Positions 1 to 7,970 of a stretch of DNA of 64,000 bases are shown in pieces. This DNA is from an uncultured Prevotellaceae bacterium (GTDB lineage Bacteria; Bacteroidota; Bacteroidia; Bacteroidales; Bacteroidaceae): assembly GCA_902775605.1 (NCBI GenBank), contig CACYNE010000033.1:1-64000 (forward strand), read 5' to 3'. A model generated the notes under the pieces. The model had not been told where the DNA came from and searched no databases. It saw nothing but the letters and a program-made list of their open reading frames with translations. Each line of letters opens with the position of its first letter. Position 1 is the stretch's first letter. Made by a program: the position numbers and the translations under genes.

Positions 1-18
1 GGACCTCCAGATTATGAG
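1..18. repeat. attL: left 18-bp direct repeat of the integrated element
   Basis: The first 18 bases (GGACCTCCAGATTATGAG) recur exactly at 30540-30557, inside the tRNA-Met gene. The repeat covers the tRNA anticodon loop and variable region, a usual crossover site for tyrosine recombinases, and the integrase gene begins 178 bp inside it. The repeat may extend left of the window, where the displaced 3' end of the original tRNA gene would be expected; that part cannot be seen. Confidence 0.85.
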
Positions 19-85
19 CTTTTTCCATAGTAATTTCACGAAATCACAAATAATGCTAAATATCGGTAAATAAATGAGTTACAAA

Positions 86-117
86 TTTTGTGTATTGCAG
101 AAAAATTCGTAAATTTG
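86..117 (+). promoter_or_regulatory. Bacteroidota-type promoter of the integrase
   Basis: A TTTTG -33 element (86-90) and a TAAATTTG -7 box (110-117) are 19 bp apart, fitting the Bacteroidota consensus TTTG-N19-TAnnTTTG. The expected transcript starts near 124 and reads into the integrase at 196, across the 24-bp terminal repeat at 133-156. Confidence 0.6.
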
Positions 118-132
118 CACCGAATTTAGGGG

Positions 133-156
133 TCTATGTTCACCTCATGTTCACCA
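133..156 (+). repeat. Left copy of a 24-bp subterminal repeat, candidate integrase/excisionase arm site
   Basis: These 24 bp recur exactly and in the same orientation at 30442-30465, near the other end of the element. Each copy holds two tandem ATGTTCACC half-sites about one helical turn apart. Subterminal pairs of direct repeats near both att sites are typical arm-type binding sites for integrase or excisionase; that role is inferred. The site lies between the integrase promoter and its start codon, so binding could also repress the integrase gene. Confidence 0.6.
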
Positions 157-195
157 AATATTATTCGTAAATGCCTGTAAATAAAGGATTCTGCC

Positions 196-1680
196 ATGCC
201 AAAGAAGATTTTTATGTCCACCGATTCGGCTGATTTGGCCAATTTTAGCTACAAGGGTGTCTATGTGTCGCTTACCATTGACACACGAAAATGGACTGTT
301 ACCCAAAGGGATGAAGCTGGTCGCCCGGCTGAACATGACCAGACTCAAGAGTTACCAATTGTCCTGAGAGTAACCAAGGAATCTAAGCGGCTTTATCTGC
401 CTATTGGCGAAAAATACACATGGAATAATTGGTTAGAGATGTGTAAGCATGAACAAAGTACAAGAGTTAGAGCCGATTCTGAGAAGAGGGCAAACTTAAA
501 GCAACATCTTGCCAAAATAAAGCCGACAATTTGTGAAATGGCAGATGCTGGCACATTCTCTCTTGTTAGGTTGAAAAACGTATATAACGGAGTTGCTGAT
601 GATAACGTTACGATATATTCTATTTGGGATGAATATATTCAAAAGAAGAAAGATGATGGCAAGGCTGGTACCGCGAGAGTTGGCAGAGACATCAGGAATA
701 GGTTTATCAAAGACAACGGTATGGACGTTGTATTTGCCGACATTGACCATTCTTTCATACAGAAATGGGCAACGAAGATGAAGAAAGCAGGACTTAGCAC
801 AACCTATACAGGCATTGTGTTACGTTCGTTCCGCACTATAGTTAATATTGCCATCAATAAGGGTTTTATAAAAGGTACCACTAAGGAGATGTTTAAGGAT
901 TCTGGCTACAATAAAAAAGCTAGTCGCAAACATGAGTTCCTCGATGTGCCAACTATGCGTCAGTTGTATGAGTTTTGGGAGAAGGATGAAGCAACGGATG
1001 AAAATGGTAACGAGCTTTACATTCCAAGGGACAAGCACGCATTGTTCCGTGACCTTGGGCTATTTCTTTTCATGTACCTTGGCGATGGACAGAACTTGGC
1101 GGACACATTGCGGTTAGAGTATGACGGGTGGTATTTTGCCACCCACGGAAAGCAATTGAGATTCTATCGCCATAAGACCAAAGAGCGCAATGAAGATGCC
1201 AGCGAGGTTATCTTCCCTGTTACACCTGAGATAAAGAAGATACTCGACAAGTATGCCAATGAGCCCAAACTCGGTCAGCGCGTTTTCCCTATCATGAGTC
1301 AGCTCCTAACTCCTGAAAAAGAGATTTGGGTAATACAACGTTACAACAAATACATTCGTAAGCATATGGGTAAGGTCGCAGAACACCTTGGTATGGAGCA
1401 AAGGCCGTCACCTACATGGGCCCGTCATAGTTTCGCTACGAACCTGAATAATTCTGGTCGAGTACCTTATAAATATATTAGTGATAGCATGGGGCATAGT
1501 AGCAATGGCGACATCACTTCAAACTATATCGGCACCTATCCGCTAGAAAAGATGCTGGAATACAATGCCTATCTGCTCAAAGATCCGAAACCAGAGGACA
1601 AAAAGGCAGCTTTGCTTGAATTGTTAAAGGGGATGAGTGCGGAGGAGCGTGCCGCACTGATGGCTGAAGCTTCAAAATAA
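196..1680 (+). CDS. Tyrosine recombinase / site-specific integrase (494 aa)
   Basis: This is the enzyme expected to integrate and excise the element at the tRNA-Met site. The C-terminal catalytic part shows ARHSFATNL (second catalytic Arg), MGHSS (the His/Trp-box His) and the nucleophile region ITSNYIGTY; a basic RHKTKER stretch may carry the beta-strand Lys. The first catalytic Arg box is atypical: the segment GDGQNLADTLRL has no clear Arg at the usual place, and the residue three before the second Arg is Thr, not His. Similar deviations are known in Bacteroidota integrases with a SAM-like N-terminal domain. The protein is longer than the usual 380-420 aa. The ATG at 196 follows a well-placed promoter. 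The gene sits next to attL and reads inward. Confidence 0.9.
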   Translation: MPKKIFMSTDSADLANFSYKGVYVSLTIDTRKWTVTQRDEAGRPAEHDQTQELPIVLRVTKESKRLYLPIGEKYTWNNWLEMCKHEQSTRVRADSEKRANLKQHLAKIKPTICEMADAGTFSLVRLKNVYNGVADDNVTIYSIWDEYIQKKKDDGKAGTARVGRDIRNRFIKDNGMDVVFADIDHSFIQKWATKMKKAGLSTTYTGIVLRSFRTIVNIAINKGFIKGTTKEMFKDSGYNKKASRKHEFLDVPTMRQLYEFWEKDEATDENGNELYIPRDKHALFRDLGLFLFMYLGDGQNLADTLRLEYDGWYFATHGKQLRFYRHKTKERNEDASEVIFPVTPEIKKILDKYANEPKLGQRVFPIMSQLLTPEKEIWVIQRYNKYIRKHMGKVAEHLGMEQRPSPTWARHSFATNLNNSGRVPYKYISDSMGHSSNGDITSNYIGTYPLEKMLEYNAYLLKDPKPEDKKAALLELLKGMSAEERAALMAEASK

Positions 1681-1681
1681 G

Positions 1682-1732
1682 TTATAATCTGGCGCAATCT
1701 CAACTTTTTTGTAAGATTGCGCCAAGTTATAA
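1682..1732 (+). terminator. Long hairpin after the integrase gene
   Basis: TGGCGCAATCT (1690-1700) pairs perfectly with AGATTGCGCCA (1714-1724), and outer TTATAA arms (1682-1687, 1727-1732) extend the stem. It begins 2 bp after the integrase stop. There is no good T-run after the stem, so it is either a weak terminator or an mRNA-stabilising structure. Confidence 0.5.
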
Positions 1733-1851
1733 AGTCAAATATCGCATAATCAGATATCACTCAATGGGAGATTTTGGGGTCAAATATGCAAATTATACTA
1801 AACAAATCTCAAAAATTACAAGATTTTGTCTTTTATAAAAGATAAAATTGT

Positions 1852-1859
1852 TATCTTTG
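1852..1859 (+). promoter_or_regulatory. -7 box of the AAA ATPase gene
   Basis: TATCTTTG matches TAnnTTTG, with a TTTTG at 1824-1828 as a somewhat distant -33 element. The transcript would start near 1866. This rules out the in-frame TTG at 1848 and favours the ATG at 1884 as start. Confidence 0.5.
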
Positions 1860-1883
1860 CAGCGAATTTCATCTATAAAAGAT

Positions 1884-3086
1884 ATGAGAGCAATTGTAAG
1901 ACAAAGTTATCTTGACAAGATAACGAAGCATCTTGGTAAGGACACCATCATTATTATAGTTGGTCAACGTCGTGTAGGAAAGAGTTACACTCTGCGCCTC
2001 TTTAGGGATAAAGTGGCAGAAGATGCTCATGCAAACATTATCTTCATTGACAAGGAGAAACATGAGTTTGCCGACATTCAGACTGACCGGGACTTAAATG
2101 CCTATATTGATGAACGGCGAGACAAGACAAAGACCAACTATATCCTAATAGATGAAGTTCAGGATATAGAAGGTTTCGAGAACAGTATTCGCAGTTATTA
2201 TGAGGAGCCAGATATTGAAATAGTTGTAACAGGCTCCAACTCCAATATGCTCAGTAGTGACTTGGCTAACAAAATAGGCGGTCGCTACAAGGAAATCTTC
2301 GTTCAGGCACTAAGCTATGAGGAATTCATGAAGTTTCACAACTTGTCCGACAGTGATGATACGTTAGCAAAGTTTATTCAGTTTGGTGGATTGCCTGGTT
2401 TGAAAAAGATAGGACTTGACGAACAGGATGCAAGGGAGTACCAGATGGATGTCTATAGCACCGTATTGCTGAAGGATGTTATCAAGCGGAATAATATCCG
2501 CAATGTGCCTTTTCTGGAGAACCTTGTTCATTTCCTTGCTGACAATGCAGGGAAAATCATTTCTGCCAACAGCATAGCAAAGTATATGCGGTCGCAAGGT
2601 GAGAGCATCACCTCCACAGCCATCATCAATTATGCCAAATACCTGTGCGAATCATACATGATCCACAAGGTGAATAGGTATGACATTCACGGACGAAAGA
2701 TATTTGAGAGCAACGATAAATTCTACTTTGAAGACAATGGCATTCGTAATGCTCTTGTAGGTGGTTCACGCGAGAGAGACATTGAGAAGGTGATAGAGAA
2801 TATCATCTACAATCATCTTGTACGCTTGGGCTATGAAGTGATGGTCGGACAACTTCAGGCTGGCGAAATTGATTTTGTCTGTACAAAGCCCAAAGGCGAA
2901 AGGATCTATGTGCAGGCTTCCTACATTATAGCCGACGATAACACATATGAGCGTGAGTTTGGTAATCTCCGTGCCATCAAAGACAACTATCCCAAATATG
3001 TCATCTCTATGACACCATTGGTTACCAAGTCAGATGACAATGGCATAACCCATCTTCATCTCAGGAGGTTCTTAACGGAGAGGTAA
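1884..3086 (+). CDS. AAA-family ATPase with C-terminal DUF4143-type domain (400 aa)
   Basis: The protein belongs to the AAA_14/DUF4143 ATPases, which are common on bacterial and archaeal mobile elements and whose function is unsettled. The Walker A motif is VGQRRVGKS near residues 28-36 and the Walker B is YILIDEVQD. The C-terminal part contains GEIDFVCTKPKGERIYVQAS, which resembles a PD-(D/E)XK nuclease core (E-x-D ... x-Q). The ATG at 1884 is chosen because the upstream in-frame TTG lies inside the promoter. The gene is monocistronic, flanked by hairpins on both sides. It is probably cargo of the element, perhaps defence or addiction, but nothing in the sequence proves a role. Confidence 0.75.
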   Translation: MRAIVRQSYLDKITKHLGKDTIIIIVGQRRVGKSYTLRLFRDKVAEDAHANIIFIDKEKHEFADIQTDRDLNAYIDERRDKTKTNYILIDEVQDIEGFENSIRSYYEEPDIEIVVTGSNSNMLSSDLANKIGGRYKEIFVQALSYEEFMKFHNLSDSDDTLAKFIQFGGLPGLKKIGLDEQDAREYQMDVYSTVLLKDVIKRNNIRNVPFLENLVHFLADNAGKIISANSIAKYMRSQGESITSTAIINYAKYLCESYMIHKVNRYDIHGRKIFESNDKFYFEDNGIRNALVGGSRERDIEKVIENIIYNHLVRLGYEVMVGQLQAGEIDFVCTKPKGERIYVQASYIIADDNTYEREFGNLRAIKDNYPKYVISMTPLVTKSDDNGITHLHLRRFLTER

Positions 3087-3119
3087 TATGTATGACTTTT
3101 TACCCATAAATCACCGTTT

Positions 3120-3160
3120 ATTCCGCTAAGATGCCACAAAAATGGCATTTTTAGCGGAAT
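3120..3160. terminator. Strong inverted repeat between two cargo genes
   Basis: ATTCCGCTAA (3120-3129) and TTAGCGGAAT (3151-3160) are perfect complements, with a further ATGCCA/TGGCAT inner stem. The loop is A-rich and no long T-run follows on the plus strand. It probably ends the ATPase transcript or separates it from the next gene. Confidence 0.5.
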
Positions 3161-3206
3161 AAGCACGATTTTATCCCGATTTTAACATTTCAAAGAGTTT
3201 GTCTCT

Positions 3207-4595
3207 ATGGATGAAAAAGTACTATTAGGTTGGAAAGAAGCCCACGCAGATGTCTATTCCAAGTTCAAGCAAGACTTGGAAGAACAACTGCTGAAACCAT
3301 ATCATCAGACCATCTTAGACATGGGCGATGATAACGCAGAACCTCTGAAATCGGTCATTGCCAATTTTGCTGCTATATCAACAGAGAATGGATTTGATAT
3401 TGATAAGCTCTACACAAAGGCGGTTGAGTCTGGCGATGTGTCTGCATACTGTCTGTGCTGCTATCTTCAGTTTGATGATGGTGCAGACCGTTTGGTTCAT
3501 GCCCTTGCGGATAAAGCAGAGAAACCTGACACACAAGAAATCTTAGATGCAGTAGAAGATTATAAACGATTTTACGAGCAGAACCGCAAGCAGGAGGAGT
3601 CCAAGATAACGGCTGATGAGCTGAATATTCTTTCCCTTTGTCGTTGGCACTATGACCATCCACAAGAATATAAGGAGTTTACGGTCACGTTCCAGAAAGC
3701 CTACGATGGCGACATGACTTTCATCCAGAACAACTTTTTCTTCCTCATGGAAATGCTTTCCTTCAAGGGTGTGAAGGGTCTGATGAAAATCGTGGCTTCT
3801 TTGTTCCCTGGCAATAAGCACTACCAGCAAAGTTTGATGGGGAGCGATGAGAATCCACTGAAGGGACGTTTGTCTGAAATGCTTGACTCATCTCTTAATA
3901 ATGAAGCAATCCGTGAACGACTGCTTCACAAGAACCCCTATCTGTTCAGCTTGTACTATTGGATCATCTTTGATAACGGATTTCTTCATGCAGCCGACCT
4001 TATATCCCATACTTTCTTGAAACCAGAAAGTCCCTATTGGGAAAAGCTTATCGGAAGAAGATGCGTGGAAACCCTCATCGGTGCAAGTATCGACAAGGCT
4101 CATTATTCAAAGCCACAGTGGAAGGAAGTTACCCAAAAGCTGAAGAAAGGAGAGACCAAGCAGGTTATTGACGCAGCCTTGCTTGAAGTGCAAGGGCGCA
4201 GAGGGAGAAAGAGTACATATGTTATCTTGGAGGAAATGCTGCCTTCAGGGGAAGTTCCCGTTCTGATTAGTGAAATTCAGAAGGTGCTTTCCGAGTGGAA
4301 ACAAGTCGATGATGCAGACATCATCTTACCTTATATCTTTGCGGCATTGGTAAAAGGTTGCCTCACAAATGAAGAATACAATTACCGTACCTTCCATGCA
4401 GCCATGAGAGAGAAGTTCCCCGACTATCATATTCGCGAAGGCTTTAACTGGGCCGAGGCTGTTTATAACGCCATTGTTTCAGAAGATAATAGTGGAAATC
4501 TTGATGTTTCTGATGCTCAGATAAGACGAGGGCGAAAGTATGCGACTGGCATAAAACTTCGCCTGCTATCGGCAATCAATCCCAATATCAACTAA
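3207..4595 (+). CDS. Hypothetical protein, 462 aa
   Basis: I do not recognise a family with confidence. The protein is soluble, mostly alpha-helical in character, acidic in the N-terminal third (EEQLLKPYHQTILDMGDDNAE) and rich in aromatic and charged residues. There is no signal peptide, membrane segment or P-loop. The region around residues 300-330 (EVQGRRGRKSTY) and the C-terminal RRGRKYATGIKLR are basic and could touch nucleic acid. It stands alone between a hairpin (3120-3160) and a clear terminator (4602-4631), just before the element's excisionase/replication block, a position often used by element-specific accessory genes. The function is unknown. Confidence 0.6.
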   Translation: MDEKVLLGWKEAHADVYSKFKQDLEEQLLKPYHQTILDMGDDNAEPLKSVIANFAAISTENGFDIDKLYTKAVESGDVSAYCLCCYLQFDDGADRLVHALADKAEKPDTQEILDAVEDYKRFYEQNRKQEESKITADELNILSLCRWHYDHPQEYKEFTVTFQKAYDGDMTFIQNNFFFLMEMLSFKGVKGLMKIVASLFPGNKHYQQSLMGSDENPLKGRLSEMLDSSLNNEAIRERLLHKNPYLFSLYYWIIFDNGFLHAADLISHTFLKPESPYWEKLIGRRCVETLIGASIDKAHYSKPQWKEVTQKLKKGETKQVIDAALLEVQGRRGRKSTYVILEEMLPSGEVPVLISEIQKVLSEWKQVDDADIILPYIFAALVKGCLTNEEYNYRTFHAAMREKFPDYHIREGFNWAEAVYNAIVSEDNSGNLDVSDAQIRRGRKYATGIKLRLLSAINPNIN

Positions 4596-4601
4596 ACTCG
4601 C

Positions 4602-4631
4602 AAGGATGCTCATTTTGGGCATCCTTTTTTC
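4602..4631 (+). terminator. Rho-independent terminator
   Basis: AGGATGC (4603-4609) pairs with GCATCCT (4619-4625) and six T residues follow. It lies seven bases after the stop of the 462-aa gene. Confidence 0.85.
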
Positions 4632-4735
4632 GTTCCTTCAGTGTTGAACTGTTAAATAAACCCCTTTATTTGTTAACTATGACTTGGTAGAAATCGTGCT
4701 GATTTTTACCAAGGTAACACCCTATGGCATTACAC

Positions 4736-4743
4736 TACCTTTG
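4736..4743 (+). promoter_or_regulatory. -7 box of the excisionase/replication operon
   Basis: TACCTTTG matches TAnnTTTG. The expected start point is near 4750, so the coding start is the ATG at 4771 rather than the upstream in-frame TTG at 4684. Confidence 0.6.
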
Positions 4744-4770
4744 CAGCATGAAATTATTAAACGCGAAGAT

Positions 4771-5091
4771 ATGACAGGAAATTTCGTAATGCTTCAGATG
4801 GATGACCTCAGGCAGGTTGTCACTGAGATTGTAGAAGAAGTCTGCACCAAGCGCGGACTGAATGAAAAACCTTCCGAAGAAGAAGGCGAGTGGTTAACCC
4901 GTGAAGAGGTGTGCGACATGCTGCACATCACTTACACGACTCTCTGGCGAAAGGAGAACGAAGGTGTCATCAAGAAACACAAGATGGGCCGACGTAACCT
5001 CTATTCAAAGAAAGAGGTCATGGACATTTTCTCCTCCGCTATAGAAGATGGTGACAATAATAAAAAATGTAAGGAGGAATGTCATGGGTGA
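4771..5091 (+). CDS. Excisionase-family helix-turn-helix DNA-binding protein (106 aa)
   Basis: The C-terminal half has the MerR-like HTH_17 pattern of excisionases: WLTREEVCDMLHITYTTLWR, then a wing-like GVIKKHKMGRRNLYSKKEV. The N-terminal 45 residues are acidic and probably helical. Proteins of this kind sit upstream of the mobilization/replication genes in many Bacteroides integrative elements, where they act as excisionase or as transcription factor. The gene overlaps the next one by 8 bp and shares its promoter (4736-4743). Confidence 0.8.
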   Translation: MTGNFVMLQMDDLRQVVTEIVEEVCTKRGLNEKPSEEEGEWLTREEVCDMLHITYTTLWRKENEGVIKKHKMGRRNLYSKKEVMDIFSSAIEDGDNNKKCKEECHG

Positions 5092-6643
5092 ACAAACAAA
5101 GTTTATGAACAGTATTGCATTGGCCACGATCAATGCAGTACGAGCGGAAGTCGCACATGTTTCCGACACGGGATTACCCTTGGATGTGTTTCCTGCCAAG
5201 GTTCAGGAAATCATTCTTGACCTCGCAGCTGAGGACAATTTTCCTGTAGAATACACAGCCGTTGCTATGCTTTCTGCTGTTTCAGCTGCGATTGGAAATA
5301 CGCGACACATCCGGCTTAAACCCTCATGGGAGAGCAATCCAAGCCTATACATCATCCTTGTGGGTGAACCAGGGCAGGGCAAGACCCCTCCCTTGGACTT
5401 TGCTTATAAGCCTATAGAAGACTACGACTATGCCATGTACATCAAGTTCAAGGACGAGATGGAGCAGTATAACGCTACTGCTGACAAAGGGAAGTCTGAT
5501 GTCGGAAGTGGTAAGGAAAAGCCAGTCTTAATACAAACCATCCTTTCTGACTCAACTCCAGAAAGCCTGTGGAGACTGCATAATGACAACCAACGTGGTG
5601 TCGTTCTGTTGATTGACGAGATAATGGGATTCTTCCATTCCGTTTGCCGATACAACGATAATCCTTTTATGAGCCAGTTGCTTACAGCTTATACAGGTAA
5701 GCAAGTAAAGGTGACTCGCTGCAATAATCCTATACCATCCATCATTCGGAAGCCATGCATCAATGTCATCGGTACCACCCAGACCGAGCGCATTCATGAG
5801 TTCTTCACAGATGAGAATGTCAACAGCGGATTGATTGACCGTTTCATGTTCGTCATTCCCAAAGAGGTGAGACCTACCCTTTGGAGTATTACGGACAAAG
5901 AGAAGCCTGTAGGTATTGTCAAGGCTCCTTGCAATATACGATGGAATAATATTCTGACCCGTCTGATTCAGTTGGAATGTTCATTCAGTGAGGATGGCAA
6001 GGAACTGGCATCTGTAGTCCTTGATATGACATATGATGCCAAGTGCCTGTTTTATAATTGGCGCAACAAACTAAAGGAGGAGGCTTTTGTTGTCAGTCGG
6101 CAGGGTAATACAGAAGCAAACCGTTTGGTGCGCCGCACTGCCAAGATGGAGACGAATGTCGGACGCTTGGCTCTTATCTTCCAAATGCTCCGTTGGGCAT
6201 GTGGAGAAGCAACAGACACGCTTGTTGATGAAAAGTCCATCCGCTGTGCTTTGCGTATACATGCTTTCATGGAGGAATCATATACGAGAATCTTAGACAT
6301 CGTTGATTCGCACAATATGGAACCTGACAAAAAGGAGTTCCTTGACTTGCTCGGAAATCCTTTCACCACGGCAGAAGCAATCGCAGCTGGTGCAGAGGTT
6401 GGCATGTCTGCAAGTGGAGTCAAGAAGAATCTGCCTAAGCTGATTCACCAGAAGTATATCTCTAAAAAGGCACATGGACTCTATGAGAAAGTTCCATCCT
6501 GCTCTCTCCAAACTCTTTCCACTTTGGGTACTTTTCCACTTTCAGAAGCTCATGTTGACACCGAAAGTTCCCAAAGTACCCCAAGTTCCATAATTCCAAA
6601 GTGTAATGATAATGATCAACAAAATCAAACTCCTACAACATGA
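5084..6643 (+). CDS. DUF3987 domain protein, P-loop ATPase of the mobilization/replication module (519 aa)
   Basis: The protein has a Walker A motif GEPGQGKTPP near residues 90-100 and a Walker B VVLLIDEIMGFF, the layout of DUF3987 proteins, which are thought to be helicase-like replication proteins of mobile elements. A possible C-terminal winged-helix region (TTAEAIAAGAEVGMSASGVK) is followed by a low-complexity Ser/Thr/Gln tail. The start at 5084 has an unusually strong Shine-Dalgarno (AAGGAGG, seven bases before), rare in Bacteroidota, and overlaps the end of the HTH gene. The stop overlaps the start of the primase-like gene (ATGA), so the two are probably translationally coupled. The pair likely supports replication of the excised circle. 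Confidence 0.8.
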   Translation: MGEQTKFMNSIALATINAVRAEVAHVSDTGLPLDVFPAKVQEIILDLAAEDNFPVEYTAVAMLSAVSAAIGNTRHIRLKPSWESNPSLYIILVGEPGQGKTPPLDFAYKPIEDYDYAMYIKFKDEMEQYNATADKGKSDVGSGKEKPVLIQTILSDSTPESLWRLHNDNQRGVVLLIDEIMGFFHSVCRYNDNPFMSQLLTAYTGKQVKVTRCNNPIPSIIRKPCINVIGTTQTERIHEFFTDENVNSGLIDRFMFVIPKEVRPTLWSITDKEKPVGIVKAPCNIRWNNILTRLIQLECSFSEDGKELASVVLDMTYDAKCLFYNWRNKLKEEAFVVSRQGNTEANRLVRRTAKMETNVGRLALIFQMLRWACGEATDTLVDEKSIRCALRIHAFMEESYTRILDIVDSHNMEPDKKEFLDLLGNPFTTAEAIAAGAEVGMSASGVKKNLPKLIHQKYISKKAHGLYEKVPSCSLQTLSTLGTFPLSEAHVDTESSQSTPSSIIPKCNDNDQQNQTPTT

Positions 6644-7695
6644 ACCAGTATAGATTCCATCTAAAGAAATATGACACGAGCAGGAGAAACAATAAACTCA
6701 CCTGCCCTGAATGTGGCAAAAGTAATTGCTTCGTCAAGTATGTTGACGAGGAAGGTGTTATCGTTTTTCCTGACTATGTGGGTCGATGCGACCATGAGAA
6801 CGCTTGTGGTTACCACTATACCCCCAAGGATTACTTCCATGATAACCCAGATGCAAAATCTGATGCAAAGGACAATGACGGCATCATTGATAAGCCACAT
6901 ATATCACGCAACCCCGAAAATGTTAAGACCGAGCCTGTGGCTTCGTCTTTCATATCTGAAGAACTAATGAGAAAGTCCCTTTCACATTATGAGATTAATC
7001 CACTGCATCGTTATCTGTACAAAACTATCGGAAGCAATGCCACGAACCATCAGTTTGAACGCTATTGCGTGGGCACTTCCAACAAGTGGAATGGTTCGAC
7101 TGTATTCTGGCAGATCGATGTGAATAACAACATTCGTGGCGGAAAAGTCATGGCATACAATCCGCAAAACGGACATCGCATCAAGGAACCCCAGGCATAC
7201 GTCAGTTGGGTACACTCCCTGTTGAAACTTTCCAACTATAACCTGAAGCAATGTTTGTTTGGCGAGCACTTGCTTAACTCACATCCTACCACTCCCATCA
7301 TGCTCGTGGAAAGTGAGAAGACTTGTCTCATTGCATCACATTTTATGCCAGATTTCCTCTGGTTGGCAACTGGTGGGAAAAACGGCTGCTTCAATGAGGA
7401 TGCCCTGCAAGTGCTTAGGGGTAGAGACGTGATTCTCATGCCCGACCTTGGAGTTACGGAAAAATGGCAAGTGAAGTCTGATATGCTAAAACCTATTTGT
7501 CATAGTGTGATGGTGTCTGATGTTCTGGAGAAAACTGCAACTGATGAGCAACGCATGGCTGGACTTGACATAGCCGACTTCCTGTTGATGCAGGAAACCA
7601 AACAGATGCTTCTGGCCAGAATGATAGAACTAAATCCAGCTCTCCAGAAACTCATAGACGCTCTTGAACTTGAAATCGTTGAGGACGATTCGTAA
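6640..7695 (+). CDS. Primase-like protein: zinc ribbon plus Toprim (DUF6371-like, 351 aa)
   Basis: The N-terminus carries a CHC2-like zinc ribbon: CPECGKSNC followed about 25 residues later by CDHENACGYH. The C-terminal half looks like a Toprim fold: MLVESEKTCLIA supplies the Glu and MPDLG the acidic pair. Toprim and zinc ribbon together indicate DnaG-type primase activity, probably priming the transferred or replicating strand of the element. It overlaps the DUF3987 gene by 4 bp (ATGA). The residues between the ribbon and Toprim (about 60-120) look like a linker plus part of the core. The DUF6371 assignment is from memory of the family layout. Confidence 0.75.
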   Translation: MNQYRFHLKKYDTSRRNNKLTCPECGKSNCFVKYVDEEGVIVFPDYVGRCDHENACGYHYTPKDYFHDNPDAKSDAKDNDGIIDKPHISRNPENVKTEPVASSFISEELMRKSLSHYEINPLHRYLYKTIGSNATNHQFERYCVGTSNKWNGSTVFWQIDVNNNIRGGKVMAYNPQNGHRIKEPQAYVSWVHSLLKLSNYNLKQCLFGEHLLNSHPTTPIMLVESEKTCLIASHFMPDFLWLATGGKNGCFNEDALQVLRGRDVILMPDLGVTEKWQVKSDMLKPICHSVMVSDVLEKTATDEQRMAGLDIADFLLMQETKQMLLARMIELNPALQKLIDALELEIVEDDS

Positions 7696-7970
7696 GACTT
7701 CCCCCAAGGGATGTAAGGCGCATGCTGCGAGGGATTACGGAATAATCCCATAACATAATATGGACTTTTAGATTCGCCACGCTCCCTTAAAAAGTCCCAT
7801 TATGCTCTCCGAGGGTTGAGCCGTACCTGCAAGCAGTGCCGACAGACCAAACTAACATCAGTAGCCAAGTGGCATCTGTGAGGGAGTGACTCTCTCCCTC
7901 AACCCTCCACTCAGGTTCCACCCGAGACCCGATAAACATTTATACATTAACTTTATAACAATAGAATTAA
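7696..7970. other. Non-coding region before the relaxase; candidate oriT
   Basis: This 275-bp gap has no credible gene. It holds an 8-bp perfect inverted repeat, TGAGGGAG (7879-7886) and CTCCCTCA (7894-7901), with a 7-bp loop, and a GC-rich stretch near 7790-7860 unlike the AT-rich gaps elsewhere in the element. MobV-type relaxases usually nick at an oriT just upstream of their own gene, next to an inverted repeat. The oriT role is inferred from position and the repeat only. Confidence 0.4.

Noticed and set aside
1848..1883. TTG start for the AAA ATPase
   Set aside because: The codon overlaps the promoter -33/-7 region; the ATG at 1884 fits better.
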